Positions 45,702-56,162 are shown, numbered from the stretch's first letter. The stretch is 64,000 nt of DNA from Actinomycetota bacterium (GCA_947454105.1 CANGIP010000009.1:33759-97758); one strand, 5' to 3'. A program made the numbers and translations. Notes: generated by a model not told the origin, from the letters alone.

Positions 45702-45773
45702 GGTCATCTCACTTCTTGTTGTTAAAATTTGTATGAATAGAGACTGGTTTTATTGACTATTAAGAACTTGTGA

Positions 45774-45998
45774 CTACTTGTAGCGGTACGTAATGCGACC
45801 TCGGGTGAGGTCATATGGCGTGAGTTCTACTTGCACCTTGTCGCCAGGAAGAATACGGATGTAGTTCATTCGCATCTTTCCGGAGATATGCGCCAAAACT
45901 TTGTGGCCGTTCTCGAGTTCCACCCGAAACATTGCGTTCGGCAAGGACTCGAGGATCGTTCCTTCGAGCAAAATGGCGTCGTCTTTGGGCTTGGACAG
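45774..45998 (-). CDS. infA: Translation initiation factor IF-1, probable CTG start
   Basis: IF-1 binds the ribosomal A site during initiation. The core [19 protein letters not shown] and [19 protein letters not shown] is unmistakable. The first ordinary start (TTG 45971) gives only 65 residues and cuts off the N-terminal strand. Reading upstream in frame gives [13 protein letters not shown], matching the usual IF-1 opening, back to a CTG preceded by TAGGAG at 6-nt spacing. An in-frame TAG overlaps that Shine-Dalgarno, so no ATG, GTG or TTG can start the full-length protein. From CTG it has 74 residues, the family norm. Identity is certain; the start is strongly indicated. Confidence 0.93.
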   Translation of the reverse strand: MSKPKDDAILLEGTILESLPNAMFRVELENGHKVLAHISGKMRMNYIRILPGDKVQVELTPYDLTRGRITYRYK

Positions 45999-46004
45999 AA
46001 CTGA

Positions 46005-46009
46005 CTCCT
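46005..46009 (-). promoter_or_regulatory. Shine-Dalgarno deciding the infA start
   Basis: AGGAG lies 6 nt before the CTG at 45998 on the minus strand. It would be 33 nt from the first TTG codon, too far to serve it. Confidence 0.75.
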
Positions 46010-46081
46010 AACAGGGCGGATATTGCACACTGCGTCGCGCCACGAGGACGCGTGCAGGGTCGGCCATTGGGCCGAGGGGCA

Positions 46082-46110
46082 ATGCTACCGCCGAGACTCA
46101 AGTGAACCAA
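46082..46110 (-). promoter_or_regulatory. infA-rpmJ-rpsM operon promoter (-35 TTGGTT, 17 bp, -10 TAGCAT)
   Basis: In the 228-bp gap between adk and infA the minus strand has TTGGTT and TAGCAT separated by 17 bp. The -10 context GGCGGTAGCATTGCC resembles the one upstream of rplC. The remainder of the gap holds no gene. Confidence 0.6.
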
Positions 46111-46226
46111 GTGCCCCGAGCGAGAAACTTCACGGGAAACTTGGGAGTCTTTTCGGAGCGAAACCATAGCCCAGGTCGTGCGGCCGCTCGTGGCAATATC
46201 TGAAGAAAAGTTTTCCACAGGTACGC

Positions 46227-46892
46227 TCAGCCGTTCTTCCGGGCATTGTCAATCGCAGCGGTCAATTTGCCGAAAACCTCGTTGGGCGAGACCGATCCAT
46301 CGATTTCCACTAGGCGGCCATCTTGGCCATAGAACTCGAGCAAGGGTGAGGTCTGGGACTCGTACAAGTCAAGTCGCTGACTGATGCTCTCGGGGGTGTC
46401 GTCATTGCGCTGAACCACGTCGCCACCACACGAGTCACAAATCCAGGGATCGCGCTTTTGGGCCGTGGCGACATAGTTGGTGCCACAGTCACGGCAGACC
46501 CGCCTAGCCGAAATGCGCTGAATTACTAATTCGCGTGGAACGTCAAGATCGAGCACCACATGAATGGGACGCTCGGCCGCAATTCCGTCGAGGGCAATGG
46601 CCTGAGCCACGGTCCGCGGAAAGCCGTCAAGAATGTAGCCACGAGTACGGGCGTCATCTTGCTCTAAGCGTTCGCGGATGATTTCGATCATGATGTCGTC
46701 GCCCACCAAGCGACCAGCTTTGATGACCTGTCCGGCCATCTTGCCGAGTTCAGTTCCTTCACGCACGGCAGCGCGCAAGATATCCCCCGTTGAAATATGG
46801 GGAACCACGTAGTGCCGCGAAATGCGTTGACATTGAGTACCTTTGCCAGCGCCTTGACGACCCATGATGATCAGACGTACGCCCGCGGTCAT
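46227..46892 (-). CDS. adk: Adenylate kinase with zinc-type lid
   Basis: Adk balances AMP, ADP and ATP. The 221-residue protein has the P-loop GRQGAGKGTQ, HISTGDILR, the DGFPRTVAQA core and a lid with four cysteines (CRDCG and CDSCGG) that would bind zinc. GRQ replaces the usual GPP at the start of the loop. It follows secY by about 40 nt, the standard order. Confidence 0.97.
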   Translation of the reverse strand: MTAGVRLIIMGRQGAGKGTQCQRISRHYVVPHISTGDILRAAVREGTELGKMAGQVIKAGRLVGDDIMIEIIRERLEQDDARTRGYILDGFPRTVAQAIALDGIAAERPIHVVLDLDVPRELVIQRISARRVCRDCGTNYVATAQKRDPWICDSCGGDVVQRNDDTPESISQRLDLYESQTSPLLEFYGQDGRLVEIDGSVSPNEVFGKLTAAIDNARKNG

Positions 46893-46930
46893 GAGTTAGT
46901 CCTGACGCAGCCACCGATGCTGCGCGAGCA

Positions 46931-48253
46931 TCACTTCAGGAATCCCTCGTAGTTGCGCAGCATGAGCTGGCTGTCTACTTGGCGCATCAATTCAAGAGCA
47001 ACACCAACGGCGATCAACACGGTCGTACCAGCGAACGGGAATGACTTGACGTCTCCGATCCACAGCACGATGTACGGCAAGATGGCAATGAATGCCACGA
47101 ACAAAGCACCAGGCAACGTAATACGGTTGACGGTCTTCGCGAGATAACGCTCGGTCTGCGGTCCGGGACGAATACCAGGAATGAATCCACCTTGACGACG
47201 GATTTGATCGGCCTGACGAATCGGGTCAAAGGCAATCGAGTTGTAGAAGTAAGCGAACGCAATGATCAACAACGCGAACGACACGATGTACAGCATTCCT
47301 TGTGACGACACCAAGTTACGGTCGACCCATTCGGTGATCGTGCGACGCCAGCCATCGGCACCACCAATCACGTTGGTCACAAGCACTGGCAACAACATCA
47401 CCGAACTCGCGAAGATGATCGGAACAACACCGGCCTGGTTGACCTTGAGCGGAATGTAGGTGCTCTGGCCGCCATACATACGACGACCGACAACACGCTT
47501 CGCGAACTGCACCGGAATACGGCGCTGTCCAAGTTCAACTCGTACGACTGCAATCAAGATGCCGATGGAGATTGAGACGAGGATTGCGAAGACGACCCAC
47601 TTCTTGCTCTGCAAGATTGAGTAGTAACTAAAGGGCAATGAGCTCACGACTGATGCGAAGATCAAAATACTCATACCGTTGCCGATGCCACGCTGACTGA
47701 TGAGTTCACCCATCCACATCAACAATGCGGTACCTGCAACAAGTGAAATGATGACGAGCAAACCACGCGGCCACATGCCATCGGGCAACAACACAATGTC
47801 TGGTGCGTTACGTGATGCGGTGAAGAACGCCGAACCTTTACCTTGACCAAAAATGAAGGTCAAACCAGCGGCTTGCAAAGTTGCAATGGCGATCGCAACG
47901 TAACGCGTCCACTGCGTGATCTTGCGCTGACCAGTTGCGCCTTCTTGTTGCCATTCTTCGAGTTTTGGAATCACGACCGTCAACACCTGCATGATGATGC
48001 TCGACGTGATGTACGGCATGATGCCCAAGGCGAAGATCGCGAACGATGAGAACGCTCCACCTGAGAACAAGTTCAAGAAACCAAGCGCACCCTGTTGACG
48101 TGCTGATTCGCGCAATTGGCGAACCGCTTGGTCGTCGATGCCCGGAACGCGAATATGCGCGCCCAAGCGATACAACAACACCATCATGACCGTGAACAAA
48201 ATCTTGTTCCGTAGGTCGGGGACCTTGAAGATGTTCTTCAAGTTCGACAGCAC
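46931..48253 (-). CDS. secY: Protein translocase subunit SecY
   Basis: SecY forms the protein-conducting channel. The 440-residue protein has ten membrane helices. Conserved segments are YRLGAHIRVPGID, GIMPYITSSIIMQ, the plug-adjacent SGGAFSSFAIFALG, GIGNGMSILIFASVV and a basic cytoplasmic loop with GQRRIPVQFAKRVVGRRMYGG. It lies between rplO and adk in the spc cluster. Confidence 0.98.
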   Translation of the reverse strand: MLSNLKNIFKVPDLRNKILFTVMMVLLYRLGAHIRVPGIDDQAVRQLRESARQQGALGFLNLFSGGAFSSFAIFALGIMPYITSSIIMQVLTVVIPKLEEWQQEGATGQRKITQWTRYVAIAIATLQAAGLTFIFGQGKGSAFFTASRNAPDIVLLPDGMWPRGLLVIISLVAGTALLMWMGELISQRGIGNGMSILIFASVVSSLPFSYYSILQSKKWVVFAILVSISIGILIAVVRVELGQRRIPVQFAKRVVGRRMYGGQSTYIPLKVNQAGVVPIIFASSVMLLPVLVTNVIGGADGWRRTITEWVDRNLVSSQGMLYIVSFALLIIAFAYFYNSIAFDPIRQADQIRRQGGFIPGIRPGPQTERYLAKTVNRITLPGALFVAFIAILPYIVLWIGDVKSFPFAGTTVLIAVGVALELMRQVDSQLMLRNYEGFLK

Positions 48254-48301
48254 GTGGTCTCCTCGGGTTCTATCTGCTGATGAAAATCGGGAAGCCCGAA
48301 A

Positions 48302-48793
48302 TCAGCGGTTGGTGAACTGGTTGCCGTTGGCAGCAGGGCGAACCTTGTACGGCAACGGGATGATGGTGACTGATCCACCGGCAGCTTCGATGGCAGCTTG
48401 AGCAGCCTTCGATGCACCGTGAACATGAACATCAACCTTGCGGGTGATCTGTCCACGACCGAGAACTTTGACGAAAACGTTCTTGTGCAAAACACCAGCG
48501 GCCGTTAAGACCTCGGGGTTGACAAGTGCATCTTCGAGTTCGTTGATGGTGTCAAGGTTGACACCCTGGTATTCGATGCGGAATGGGTTATTGAAACCCT
48601 TCAACTTCGGAACACGCTGCTTGAGGGGCATCTGTCCACCTTCGAAGCCGCGAGCAACCTTGCCGCGACCACGTGAGTGCTGACCCTTGGTACCGCGACC
48701 GGCAGTCTTTCCGCCTTTGCCACCGATACCGCGACCAAGTCGCTTTTTTGGATGGGTTGAACCAGGTGCTGGTGCTAATTCGTCAACGCGCAT
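48302..48793 (-). CDS. rplO: Ribosomal protein L15
   Basis: L15 stabilises the large subunit core. The 163-residue protein has APGSTHPKKRLGRGIGGKGGKTAGRG, the basic GQHSRGRGKVARGFEGGQMP loop and the globular VNLDTINE domain. It precedes secY and follows rpmD by 3 nt. Confidence 0.98.
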   Translation of the reverse strand: MRVDELAPAPGSTHPKKRLGRGIGGKGGKTAGRGTKGQHSRGRGKVARGFEGGQMPLKQRVPKLKGFNNPFRIEYQGVNLDTINELEDALVNPEVLTAAGVLHKNVFVKVLGRGQITRKVDVHVHGASKAAQAAIEAAGGSVTIIPLPYKVRPAANGNQFTNR

Positions 48794-48796
48794 TGG

Positions 48797-49024
48797 TCAG
48801 CTCTCCTTCGAATCAGTCGAAGATGAAACTTCGATGAGGTGGGGCACTCGGGCAATCATGCCGCGAATTTCGGGACGGTCGGGCAACGTATTGGACTTGC
48901 CAATACGACCAAGGCCGAGCGCGCGCAATGTTCCGCGGCTCTTGGGCTTGGCATGGGTACTCGACTTGATCTGGGTCACCGTGATGGTGGGACCAGTGTG
49001 AACGACTGTTTGGTAGGTAGCCAT
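48797..49024 (-). CDS. rpmD: Ribosomal protein L30
   Basis: The 75-residue protein has ITVTQIKSSTHAKPKSRGTLRALGLGRIG and closes with PHLIEVSS plus a short acidic tail. Length is slightly above the usual 60 because of the tail. It lies between rpsE and rplO as expected. Confidence 0.96.
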   Translation of the reverse strand: MATYQTVVHTGPTITVTQIKSSTHAKPKSRGTLRALGLGRIGKSNTLPDRPEIRGMIARVPHLIEVSSSTDSKES

Positions 49025-49026
49025 AA

Positions 49027-49674
49027 TCAGTGACTTTCTCCTGCAGCAACGGCGCGCTTGGTTTCGTTGTAGGCCTTGAGCAAGCCCTTCGGTACGAAAC
49101 TATCGGCGGGAATGCCACGACGAGCCGCGACTTCATCGGGACGCTGCAATGACTGCAGACCGTTGATGGTGGCGCGAGCCACGTTGATGGCGTTGGATGA
49201 ACCAAGTGACTTGGCCAACACATCGTGAATGCCGGCTTCTTCAAGGATGATGCGCGCAGCACCGCCGGCAATAACACCGGTACCAGGAGCAGCAGGCTTG
49301 AGCATCACGCGACCAGCACCCAAGATGCCGATGACGGGGTGCATGATGGTGCTGCCGGCGAGGGCAACCGAGAACATATTGCGCTTGGCATCTTCGGTTC
49401 CCTTTTGGATAGCCAACGGAACTTCCTTGGCCTTTCCGTAACCGAGACCAACGCGACCGTTGCCGTCACCAACCACAACGAGTGCGGTGAATGAGAAACG
49501 ACGACCACCCTTGACGACCTTGGCGACGCGGTTGATGTGAATCACGCGTGACTCGCGGCCACCTTCGGGGGTGTTGCCCATACCTGGAGGCGGACGGTCA
49601 CCCTGGCGCGGGTTGCCGCCGCCGGGTCCACCTGAACGCGGATTGGGATTGGGGTTGTTTGGTGTATTCGTCAT
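49027..49674 (-). CDS. rpsE: Ribosomal protein S5 with Pro/Gly/Asn-rich N-terminal extension
   Basis: S5 helps decoding fidelity. The conserved part starts at [20 protein letters not shown] and includes [20 protein letters not shown] and [19 protein letters not shown]. About 40 residues of low-complexity Asn/Pro/Gly/Arg sequence precede it ([19 protein letters not shown]), making 215 residues. Extensions of this kind occur in actinobacterial S5. The start shares one base with the rplR stop. Confidence 0.97.
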   Translation of the reverse strand: MTNTPNNPNPNPRSGGPGGGNPRQGDRPPPGMGNTPEGGRESRVIHINRVAKVVKGGRRFSFTALVVVGDGNGRVGLGYGKAKEVPLAIQKGTEDAKRNMFSVALAGSTIMHPVIGILGAGRVMLKPAAPGTGVIAGGAARIILEEAGIHDVLAKSLGSSNAINVARATINGLQSLQRPDEVAARRGIPADSFVPKGLLKAYNETKRAVAAGESH

Positions 49675-50039
49675 CAGAACTCCAGACCTGCTTCACGAGC
49701 GGCTTCAGCAACCGCAGCGACACGACCGTGGTACAAGTAACCGCCACGATCGAAAACAACTTTCTTGATTCCAGCAGCTTGAGCGCGCTGAGCAACCGTT
49801 GCACCAAGTGACTTGGCAACTTCAACAGTGCTTCCACCAGCGGCACGCAATGCCGGTTCGTTTGAGGACACCGATGTGATTGTCACGCCGAGATCATCAT
49901 TGATGACCTGCAACATGATGTGCTTGTTCGAACGGTACAACGACAAGCGGGGACGCTCGGCGGTGCCGTGGATCTTCTTACGAACTCGGTTGTGACGTAC
50001 AAGGCGACTTTCACGACGCTCTTTACTGATCTTGCTCAT
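49674..50039 (-). CDS. rplR: Ribosomal protein L18
   Basis: L18 binds 5S rRNA. The 121-residue protein has [26 protein letters not shown]-like [18 protein letters not shown] and the end block [23 protein letters not shown]. The gene is in its standard place between rplF and rpsE. Confidence 0.98.
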   Translation of the reverse strand: MSKISKERRESRLVRHNRVRKKIHGTAERPRLSLYRSNKHIMLQVINDDLGVTITSVSSNEPALRAAGGSTVEVAKSLGATVAQRAQAAGIKKVVFDRGGYLYHGRVAAVAEAAREAGLEF

Positions 50040-50070
50040 TGGATCTCCCTACCGGAATCTTTTCTCGGCA

Positions 50071-50613
50071 TTACTTCTTGCCGGCTTTGCCGGCCTTGCG
50101 CAGAATCTTCTCGCCCTGGTAACGCACACCCTTGCCCTTGTAGGGCTCAGGCTTACGAATGGAACGAATGTTGGCAGCTACTTGGCCGACAGCTTCTTTG
50201 TCGATGCCTTTCACGATGATCTTGGTCTGCACGGGCACTTCAAAAGTGACACCTGCGGGAGCTTCCACATCAACGGGATGTGAAAAACCAAGGTTCAAAC
50301 GAATGGAGCTTGGGCCCTTCAACTCGGCGCGGTAACCAACGCCGACGATGTCGAGTTCTTTAGCGAAACCAGTGGTGACTCCAACGACCATGTTGTTCAC
50401 GAGTGCGCGGCTGAGGCCGTGCAAGCTACGTGATTCACGCTCGTCGTTCGGACGCTCGACAACCAAGTTGCCTTCATCTTGACGAACCGTGATTCCACCA
50501 ACAAGATCGCGACTCAAAGATCCCTTCGGACCTTTGACCGTCACTGAGCTTCCGCTGATGGAAACATCAACACCCGCCGGGACGGGGATAAGTGCTTTAC
50601 CGATACGTGACAT
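50071..50613 (-). CDS. rplF: Ribosomal protein L6
   Basis: L6 lies near the GTPase centre of the large subunit. The 180-residue protein starts [19 protein letters not shown], has [14 protein letters not shown] and [13 protein letters not shown]. It closes with [17 protein letters not shown] and a Lys-rich tail. Length is normal. Confidence 0.98.
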   Translation of the reverse strand: MSRIGKALIPVPAGVDVSISGSSVTVKGPKGSLSRDLVGGITVRQDEGNLVVERPNDERESRSLHGLSRALVNNMVVGVTTGFAKELDIVGVGYRAELKGPSSIRLNLGFSHPVDVEAPAGVTFEVPVQTKIIVKGIDKEAVGQVAANIRSIRKPEPYKGKGVRYQGEKILRKAGKAGKK

Positions 50614-50625
50614 GTTGTCTCCTGA

Positions 50626-51027
50626 TCACCACACGTAGCAGAGAACTTCGCCGCCGACTTTGCGCTTGCGCGCTTCACGGTCGGTCATGAGTCCCTGACT
50701 GGTGGATAGAACGGCAACACCAAGTCCACCGAGCACGCGAGGCACAGTGTCGGACTTGCGATACACGCGAAGTCCTGGTGTTGAAATGCGCTTGATACCG
50801 GCAATGGTTCGACGGCGTTCGGCCGAGTACTTCATTCCGATGTTCAAGATCTCGCCTGGTCCCTTGGTATTGGGAGCGACAGTGAAACCAGAGATATAAC
50901 CCTCTTGTTCCAAAATCTTGGCCAGAGCAACTTTTTGCTTGGACGACGGCATCTTGACCTCATCGTGCATCGCCGTGTTGGCGTTGCGGATGCGGGTCAG
51001 CATGTCGGCAATAGGATCAGTCAACAT
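50626..51027 (-). CDS. rpsH: Ribosomal protein S8
   Basis: S8 is a primary 16S rRNA binder and, in other bacteria, the spc operon repressor. The 133-residue protein has [55 protein letters not shown] and ends in GGEVLCYVW. No S8 target site was identified here. Confidence 0.98.
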   Translation of the reverse strand: MLTDPIADMLTRIRNANTAMHDEVKMPSSKQKVALAKILEQEGYISGFTVAPNTKGPGEILNIGMKYSAERRRTIAGIKRISTPGLRVYRKSDTVPRVLGGLGVAVLSTSQGLMTDREARKRKVGGEVLCYVW

Positions 51028-51033
51028 AACGCC

Positions 51034-51219
51034 TCACCAACTCGACTTCGTTAGGCCGGGGATTTCTCCAGCGTGTGCCATCTGACGAAGGCACACACGG
51101 CAGAGTCCGAACTTGCGGTAAACAGAACGAGCACGACCACACTTGCGGCAACGTGTATAACCACGCACCTTGAATTTCGGTGTTGCATTGGCCCGGTTAA
51201 TTAAAGATTTCTTTGCCAT
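51034..51219 (-). CDS. rpsN: Ribosomal protein S14, zinc type
   Basis: The 61-residue protein is the short C+ form with zinc ligands CRKC and CRVC, ending [17 protein letters not shown]. It lies between rplE and rpsH. This is the primary S14 of high-GC Gram-positives. Confidence 0.98.
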   Translation of the reverse strand: MAKKSLINRANATPKFKVRGYTRCRKCGRARSVYRKFGLCRVCLRQMAHAGEIPGLTKSSW

Positions 51220-51236
51220 GAGTCAGTACCTCTCGC

Positions 51237-51863
51237 TCACTTCTTCTTCTTGGCTGCGTACTGCGGTCCACGAGTGTTTTGCTTCTTCGGAGCAATGGCA
51301 GCTTCAGCGCCACGCTTGAAAGGGAAGCCAAACGCATCGAGGAGTGCCCGACCTTGGGCATTGTCAACAGCGGTGGTCACGATGGTGATGTCCATGCCGC
51401 GAGGGGCATCGATCTTGTCGTATTCAATTTCGGGGAACACTGTCTGGTCAACAAGACCGAACGAGTAGTTTCCACGACCGTCCCATGAGTAGGCCGGCAA
51501 TCCGCGGAAGTCACGGATACGAGGAATCGCAACTGCGATCAAACGATCGAGGAATTCCCACATGCGGTCACCACGAAGTGTGACCATGCAACCAATGGCT
51601 TGATTCTCGCGAAGTTTGAAGTTGGCGATGGAGTCACGCGACTTGGTCACCTTGGGCTTTTGGCCCGTGATGCGAGTCATGTCAGCGACAGCTCCTTCGA
51701 GCAATGACGGCTGCTGAGTGGCACGACCAACACCCATGTTGACCACAATCTTTTCGAGACGTGGAACCTGCATGATGTTGGGCAATTCGAGAGAAGCCTT
51801 GAGGCTGTCACGAATTTCGCTTTGATAGCGAGCCTTCAAACGGGGCAACGTAGTGGTGCTCAT
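51237..51863 (-). CDS. rplE: Ribosomal protein L5
   Basis: L5 carries 5S rRNA into the large subunit. The 208-residue protein has [33 protein letters not shown] and [28 protein letters not shown]. Its C-terminus is about 20 residues longer than usual and ends in basic AAKKKK. The ATG overlaps the rplX stop (ATGA). Confidence 0.98.
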   Translation of the reverse strand: MSTTTLPRLKARYQSEIRDSLKASLELPNIMQVPRLEKIVVNMGVGRATQQPSLLEGAVADMTRITGQKPKVTKSRDSIANFKLRENQAIGCMVTLRGDRMWEFLDRLIAVAIPRIRDFRGLPAYSWDGRGNYSFGLVDQTVFPEIEYDKIDAPRGMDITIVTTAVDNAQGRALLDAFGFPFKRGAEAAIAPKKQNTRGPQYAAKKKK

Positions 51864-52165
51864 GAAATTTCCTCACCTGTCTTGCGAGCGATGCGCACTT
51901 TCTTGCCATCGGCCAAAACCTTGTAACCAACGCGCGTGGGCTTGCCCTTATGCAAGAGCATCACATTCGATGCGTCGAGCGGCATGTCACGGTCGATGAT
52001 TCCACCTTGCTGGTTGGTACCGCTTGGCTTCTGGTGCTTCTTCACAACATTGATTCCGTCAACGATGATCTGGTTGGTCGAGGGCATCACACGCGAAACG
52101 GTGCCTTCTTTGCCCTTGTCCTTACCTGAGATCACCACAACGGTGTCACCTTTTTTGATCTTCAT
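51860..52165 (-). CDS. rplX: Ribosomal protein L24
   Basis: L24 initiates large-subunit assembly. The 101-residue protein has the KOW motif [20 protein letters not shown], then [20 protein letters not shown]. It starts 1 nt before the end region of rplN in the usual rplN-rplX-rplE order. Confidence 0.98.
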   Translation of the reverse strand: MKIKKGDTVVVISGKDKGKEGTVSRVMPSTNQIIVDGINVVKKHQKPSGTNQQGGIIDRDMPLDASNVMLLHKGKPTRVGYKVLADGKKVRIARKTGEEIS

Positions 52166-52166
52166 T

Positions 52167-52535
52167 TCACAACACCTCCGGCGCTAACGAAACAATGCGC
52201 ATGAACTTCTTGTCACGCAATTCGCGACCAACTGGTCCGAAAATACGAGTTCCTCGTGGAGTGAGGTCATCCTTAATGATCACGGCTGCGTTTTCGTCGA
52301 AACGGATGTAGCTGCCATCGGGACGGCGCTTTTCCTTCTTGACGCGAACGACGACGCACTTGACGACATCACCCTTTTTGACACCTGCACCGGGAATTGC
52401 ATCCTTCACCGCGGCCACAAAAATGTCTCCGATCGAGGCGTAACGGCGGCGAGTACCACCGAGCACCTTGATGCACAGAACTTCTTTGGCGCCACTGTTG
52501 TCGGCAACCCGTAGACGACTTTCTTGCTGAATCAT
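52167..52535 (-). CDS. rplN: Ribosomal protein L14
   Basis: L14 lies at the subunit interface. The 122-residue protein starts [20 protein letters not shown], followed by [25 protein letters not shown], and ends [11 protein letters not shown]. The frame stays open upstream into the rpsQ region, but the family start fixes the ATG at 52535. Confidence 0.98.
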   Translation of the reverse strand: MIQQESRLRVADNSGAKEVLCIKVLGGTRRRYASIGDIFVAAVKDAIPGAGVKKGDVVKCVVVRVKKEKRRPDGSYIRFDENAAVIIKDDLTPRGTRIFGPVGRELRDKKFMRIVSLAPEVL

Positions 52536-52560
52536 GTGTTCTTCTCCGTCGTTCCCAGGC

Positions 52561-52845
52561 TCACTTGGCCCGCTCGAGAATCTCGACGAGGCGCCAGCGC
52601 TTCGTCTTCGACAATGGACGGGTTTCCATGACACGCACACGATCGCCAATGTTGGCGTCGTTGGCCTCATCGTGGGCATACAACTTCTTGGTTCGCATAA
52701 CGAACTTGTTGTACTTCGGGTGACGTACGCGCTCGACGACTTCGACGACCAAGGTGCGGTCCATCTTCGACGAGGACACGATGCCCTCACGTACCTTGCG
52801 CGGTGCGCGTTCTGTTGTTTCGACTGTTTCAGACATCTGGTTCAC
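52561..52845 (-). CDS. rpsQ: Ribosomal protein S17
   Basis: S17 is a primary 16S rRNA binder with an OB fold. The 94-residue protein has [39 protein letters not shown] and [24 protein letters not shown]. About 15 residues precede the conserved start. The ATG overlaps the rpmC stop (ATGA). Confidence 0.97.
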   Translation of the reverse strand: MNQMSETVETTERAPRKVREGIVSSSKMDRTLVVEVVERVRHPKYNKFVMRTKKLYAHDEANDANIGDRVRVMETRPLSKTKRWRLVEILERAK

Positions 52846-53069
52846 TCTCCGGCCTCAGCGGCAGCGATTTCACGCTGACGGATAAGGGTGTTGATTCGTG
52901 CGATGCGACGACGAACACGACGCAATTCGCTATGGGTGTCGAGCTGACCTGTTGCGCTACGGAAGCGGAGGTTCAATGCCTCTTGCTTCGTAGCACGCAG
53001 CTGCTCGACCAATGACGTGAGGTCAAGTTCGCTGAGTTCAGCGCGGTCTTTGCTGGCTTGAGTTGCCAT
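52842..53069 (-). CDS. rpmC: Ribosomal protein L29
   Basis: The 75-residue helical hairpin protein near the tunnel exit has [32 protein letters not shown] and [16 protein letters not shown]. It sits between rplP and rpsQ. Confidence 0.97.
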   Translation of the reverse strand: MATQASKDRAELSELDLTSLVEQLRATKQEALNLRFRSATGQLDTHSELRRVRRRIARINTLIRQREIAAAEAGE

Positions 53070-53071
53070 GA

Positions 53072-53488
53072 TCAGATCGTCTCCTCGCGGGTGATAATGC
53101 GAGCCTTAATTGGCAATTTCTGAATGGCCTTGTTCAGGGCCTCAAATGCCTGCTCGCGAACTGGGAATGACAATTCGAACAACACGCGACCAGGCTTGAC
53201 CACGGCTACCCAGAATTCGGGGTTGCCCTTACCGGAACCCATGCGGGTTTCAGCAGGCTTCTTGGTGACGGGCTTATCGGGAAACACGTTGATCCAGACC
53301 TTGCCACCACGCTTGATGTGACGGGTCATGGCAATACGTGCAGCTTCGATCTGACGAGCGGTTAACCAGCACGGTTCAAGAGCTTGAATTCCGTACTGAC
53401 CAAAAGCCAGTTCGCTTCCACCCTTGGCCATACCGCCGGTACGACCACGATGGTGCTTACGATGGGCAACTTTGCGAGGCATCAACAT
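53072..53488 (-). CDS. rplP: Ribosomal protein L16
   Basis: L16 helps position A-site tRNA. The 138-residue protein starts [19 protein letters not shown], then [30 protein letters not shown] and [26 protein letters not shown] resembles the common MLIPRR, supporting the first ATG. Confidence 0.98.
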   Translation of the reverse strand: MLMPRKVAHRKHHRGRTGGMAKGGSELAFGQYGIQALEPCWLTARQIEAARIAMTRHIKRGGKVWINVFPDKPVTKKPAETRMGSGKGNPEFWVAVVKPGRVLFELSFPVREQAFEALNKAIQKLPIKARIITREETI

Positions 53489-53494
53489 AATGAA

Positions 53495-54379
53495 TCAGTC
53501 CTGTGCACGGAAGTGCGGGGTCTCGTGCCCATCGTGGGTGCGGCGGGCAATTTCTTCTTCCTCGTCGAGCAACTTCTCGAGTTCGGGATCGGCTTCTTTG
53601 ATGAGCGGTGTTGCGGCCAATTCGGCAGCTTCTTCGGCCTTGCGGCGTCCGCTTGATGACACAACTTTGCGCGCACCAGGTGCACCTGAAGTTTCGCCAA
53701 CAGCCATGGCTGCTTCGCGAACGATCTTGTCATCGGTGACGGGCTTGTACGGCAAAATGTCGCCACGGTAAATCCAAACCTTCACACCAACGCGACCGCT
53801 TGCGGTACGAGCTTCACGGAAGCCGTAGTCGATGTCGGCACGCAATGTGTGCAACGGAACGCGACCTTCGCGGTACCACTCGGTACGGCTCATTTCGGCG
53901 CCACCAAGACGACCCGAACACTGAACACGAATACCAAGTGCGCCAGCCTTTTGTGCGTTCTGCACAGCACGCTTCATGGCACGACGGAAAGCAATACGAC
54001 CAACGAGTTGATCGGCGACGCCTTGAGCGATCAATGCTGCATCAAGTTCTGGTGACTTGATTTCAACAATGTTCAACTGAACCTTCAAGTTGCCGGTGAG
54101 CTTGGTGAGACCTGAACGAAGTTCGTCGGCCTTGGCACCTTTACGACCAATAACAATTCCGGGACGTGCAGTGTGGATGTCGACCTTCAAGGTCTCGCCA
54201 CGCTTACGCTCAACTTCAATACGTGAGATCGCTGCATCGGGAAGTGATTCCATGATGTAGGCGCGAATCTTCCAGTCTTCGGTGAGGTATTCCTTGTAGT
54301 TGCGCTCGCTGAACCAGCGGCTCTTCCAGTCGGTGGTAATTCCGAGACGGAAGCCGTAAGGATTGATCTTTTGGCCCAT
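53495..54379 (-). CDS. rpsC: Ribosomal protein S3 with C-terminal extension
   Basis: S3 lines the mRNA entry channel. The 294-residue protein starts [20 protein letters not shown], with a KH domain [18 protein letters not shown] and the C-terminal domain [14 protein letters not shown] tail of about 75 residues rich in Glu and Ala follows, with [14 protein letters not shown]. Such tails occur in actinobacterial S3. The start shares one base with the rplV stop. Confidence 0.98.
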   Translation of the reverse strand: MGQKINPYGFRLGITTDWKSRWFSERNYKEYLTEDWKIRAYIMESLPDAAISRIEVERKRGETLKVDIHTARPGIVIGRKGAKADELRSGLTKLTGNLKVQLNIVEIKSPELDAALIAQGVADQLVGRIAFRRAMKRAVQNAQKAGALGIRVQCSGRLGGAEMSRTEWYREGRVPLHTLRADIDYGFREARTASGRVGVKVWIYRGDILPYKPVTDDKIVREAAMAVGETSGAPGARKVVSSSGRRKAEEAAELAATPLIKEADPELEKLLDEEEEIARRTHDGHETPHFRAQD

Positions 54380-55014
54380 CAGTTGGTCTCCTCAGCCTCA
54401 GGCGCTGTATTTTCAACCGAAGTAGTTTCAACTGCTGTTGCTTCGATCGTCGTATCTTCGAGTGTTACTTCTTCAACAGTTGTTGACTCAACTGCATCAT
54501 CGCCACCATCGGTGCGCTTGGTGCGGCTGGCCTGAACGCGAGCACGTCGATCAGCAACACCGCCACCGCGAGTTGCACGGCGACCACTGACTGCACGCTC
54601 ACGACGAGCCTGGACAACTGTCAAGAGTTCAGCATCAATCACGCCGAGCACAATGGTGATGTGGCAGGTGCGCTTGTTGATACGAGTTGCACGGCCCTTG
54701 GCACGGGGCTTGAAGCGACGCAAGGTCGGACCTTCGTCGGCGTAGCAAGCCTTGACGTACAAAGTTTCGGCTTCGAGGCCATCGTTGTTCACGGCGTTAG
54801 CAACAGCAGATGCCAACACTTTGCGAATCACGCGAGCAGCTTCACGCTCGGTGAACTGCAAGACCTGATCGGCCATCACAACATCGCGACCACGAATGAG
54901 ATTGAGGACAACGCGTGCTTTCGATGCTGACATGCGTGAACCGCGAACACTTGCTTTTGTTCCGGTGCGCTCTCCAGCAACGAATGAACGCTCATTGAGC
55001 TTGGGACCAGTCAT
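54379..55014 (-). CDS. rplV: Ribosomal protein L22 with long Thr/Glu-rich tail
   Basis: L22 lines the peptide tunnel. The conserved part (residues 20-130) has [47 protein letters not shown] and [13 protein letters not shown]. About 80 further residues follow: first basic ([20 protein letters not shown]), then acidic with repeated TT(V/I)E-type units. The total of 211 residues is nearly twice the usual 110-120. The tail has no recognised function and would lie on the ribosome's outer side. Confidence 0.97.
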   Translation of the reverse strand: MTGPKLNERSFVAGERTGTKASVRGSRMSASKARVVLNLIRGRDVVMADQVLQFTEREAARVIRKVLASAVANAVNNDGLEAETLYVKACYADEGPTLRRFKPRAKGRATRINKRTCHITIVLGVIDAELLTVVQARRERAVSGRRATRGGGVADRRARVQASRTKRTDGGDDAVESTTVEEVTLEDTTIEATAVETTSVENTAPEAEETN

Positions 55015-55298
55015 TACTTGCGACCCTTCACGTTCTTTTCTTGACCTGCGTGATATTTGAAGGTACGAGTCGGTGAGAATTCACCGAGCTTGTGACCAAC
55101 CATTGATTCGGTGACATACACCGGAACATGCTTACGACCGTCATGCACCGCGATGGTGTGACCCACCATGTCGGGGATGATTGTCGAACGGCGACTCCAG
55201 GTCTTGATGACCTTCTTTTCATTGGCAGCGTTCAGCGCGTCCACCTTTTTTACGAGGTGGTCGTCAACGAACGGACCCTTTTTTAAGCTACGAGACAT
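55014..55298 (-). CDS. rpsS: Ribosomal protein S19
   Basis: S19 sits in the head of the small subunit. The 94-residue protein has [41 protein letters not shown] and [13 protein letters not shown]. The stop overlaps the rplV start by one base. Confidence 0.99.
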   Translation of the reverse strand: MSRSLKKGPFVDDHLVKKVDALNAANEKKVIKTWSRRSTIIPDMVGHTIAVHDGRKHVPVYVTESMVGHKLGEFSPTRTFKYHAGQEKNVKGRK

Positions 55299-55314
55299 CT
55301 AATGCACCTATCCT

Positions 55315-56151
55315 TTACCGGCGGCCCTTGCCGGAACGACGACGACGAACTATCAACTTCTGTGATGCCTTATTGCCATCACGAGTACGGCTTTCTGGCT
55401 TGCCCCACGGAGATACGGGAGGACGACCACCAGAGGTCTTACCTTCACCACCACCGAGAGGGTGATCGACCGGGTTCATGGCGACACCGCGAGTTTGCGG
55501 ACGTACACCCTTCCAGCGGTTACGACCAGCCTTACCAATCTTGATGAGTTCGTGTTCGGAGTTACCGACTTCGCCCACAGTGGCACGGCAATCAATGAGA
55601 ACGCGACGCATTTCGGTTGATGGCAAACGCAAGGTTGCGTAGTCGCCATCTTTCGCGACGAGCTGTACGCCCACGCCGGCCGAACGAGCCATCTTGCCAC
55701 CCTGACCAGGGCGCAATTCGACGTTGTGAACAACGGTACCGACGGGCATGTAGCGCAACGGCAAAGCATTACCGGGCTTGATGTCGGCCTTCGAACCATT
55801 TGACACGTGATCGCCAACATTCATGCCCTTGGGAGCAAGGATGTATGCCTTCTCGCCGTCTGCGTAGTGCAGCAAAGCAATACGGCAGGTGCGGTTGGGG
55901 TCGTATTCAATTGTCGCAACTTTGGCAGTGATGCCATCTTTGTTGCGCTTGAAGTCGATCATGCGGTACTGCTGTTTGTGTCCGCCACCGCGGTGACGAG
56001 CGGTCTTGCGACCATAGGCGTTACGTCCACCCGACTTCGGCTTGCTCGTGAGCAATGACTTCTCAGGGGTCGTTGATGTGATCTCGGAGAAGTCTGACGA
56101 AGTCTGGAAACGACGACCGGCAGATGTTGGTTTACGCTTACGAATTCCCAT
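55315..56151 (-). CDS. rplB: Ribosomal protein L2
   Basis: L2 is needed for peptidyl transferase assembly. The 278-residue protein has [38 protein letters not shown] [17 protein letters not shown] and [18 protein letters not shown]. It ends with the conserved basic tail. Length is normal. Confidence 0.99.
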   Translation of the reverse strand: MGIRKRKPTSAGRRFQTSSDFSEITSTTPEKSLLTSKPKSGGRNAYGRKTARHRGGGHKQQYRMIDFKRNKDGITAKVATIEYDPNRTCRIALLHYADGEKAYILAPKGMNVGDHVSNGSKADIKPGNALPLRYMPVGTVVHNVELRPGQGGKMARSAGVGVQLVAKDGDYATLRLPSTEMRRVLIDCRATVGEVGNSEHELIKIGKAGRNRWKGVRPQTRGVAMNPVDHPLGGGEGKTSGGRPPVSPWGKPESRTRDGNKASQKLIVRRRRSGKGRR

Positions 56152-56162
56152 GACGCGATGCC

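Noticed and set aside
52536..52790. Possible 85-residue N-terminal extension of ribosomal protein L14
   Set aside because: The sequence overlaps rpsQ in another frame and the L14 family always starts at MIQxE; the open frame is accidental.
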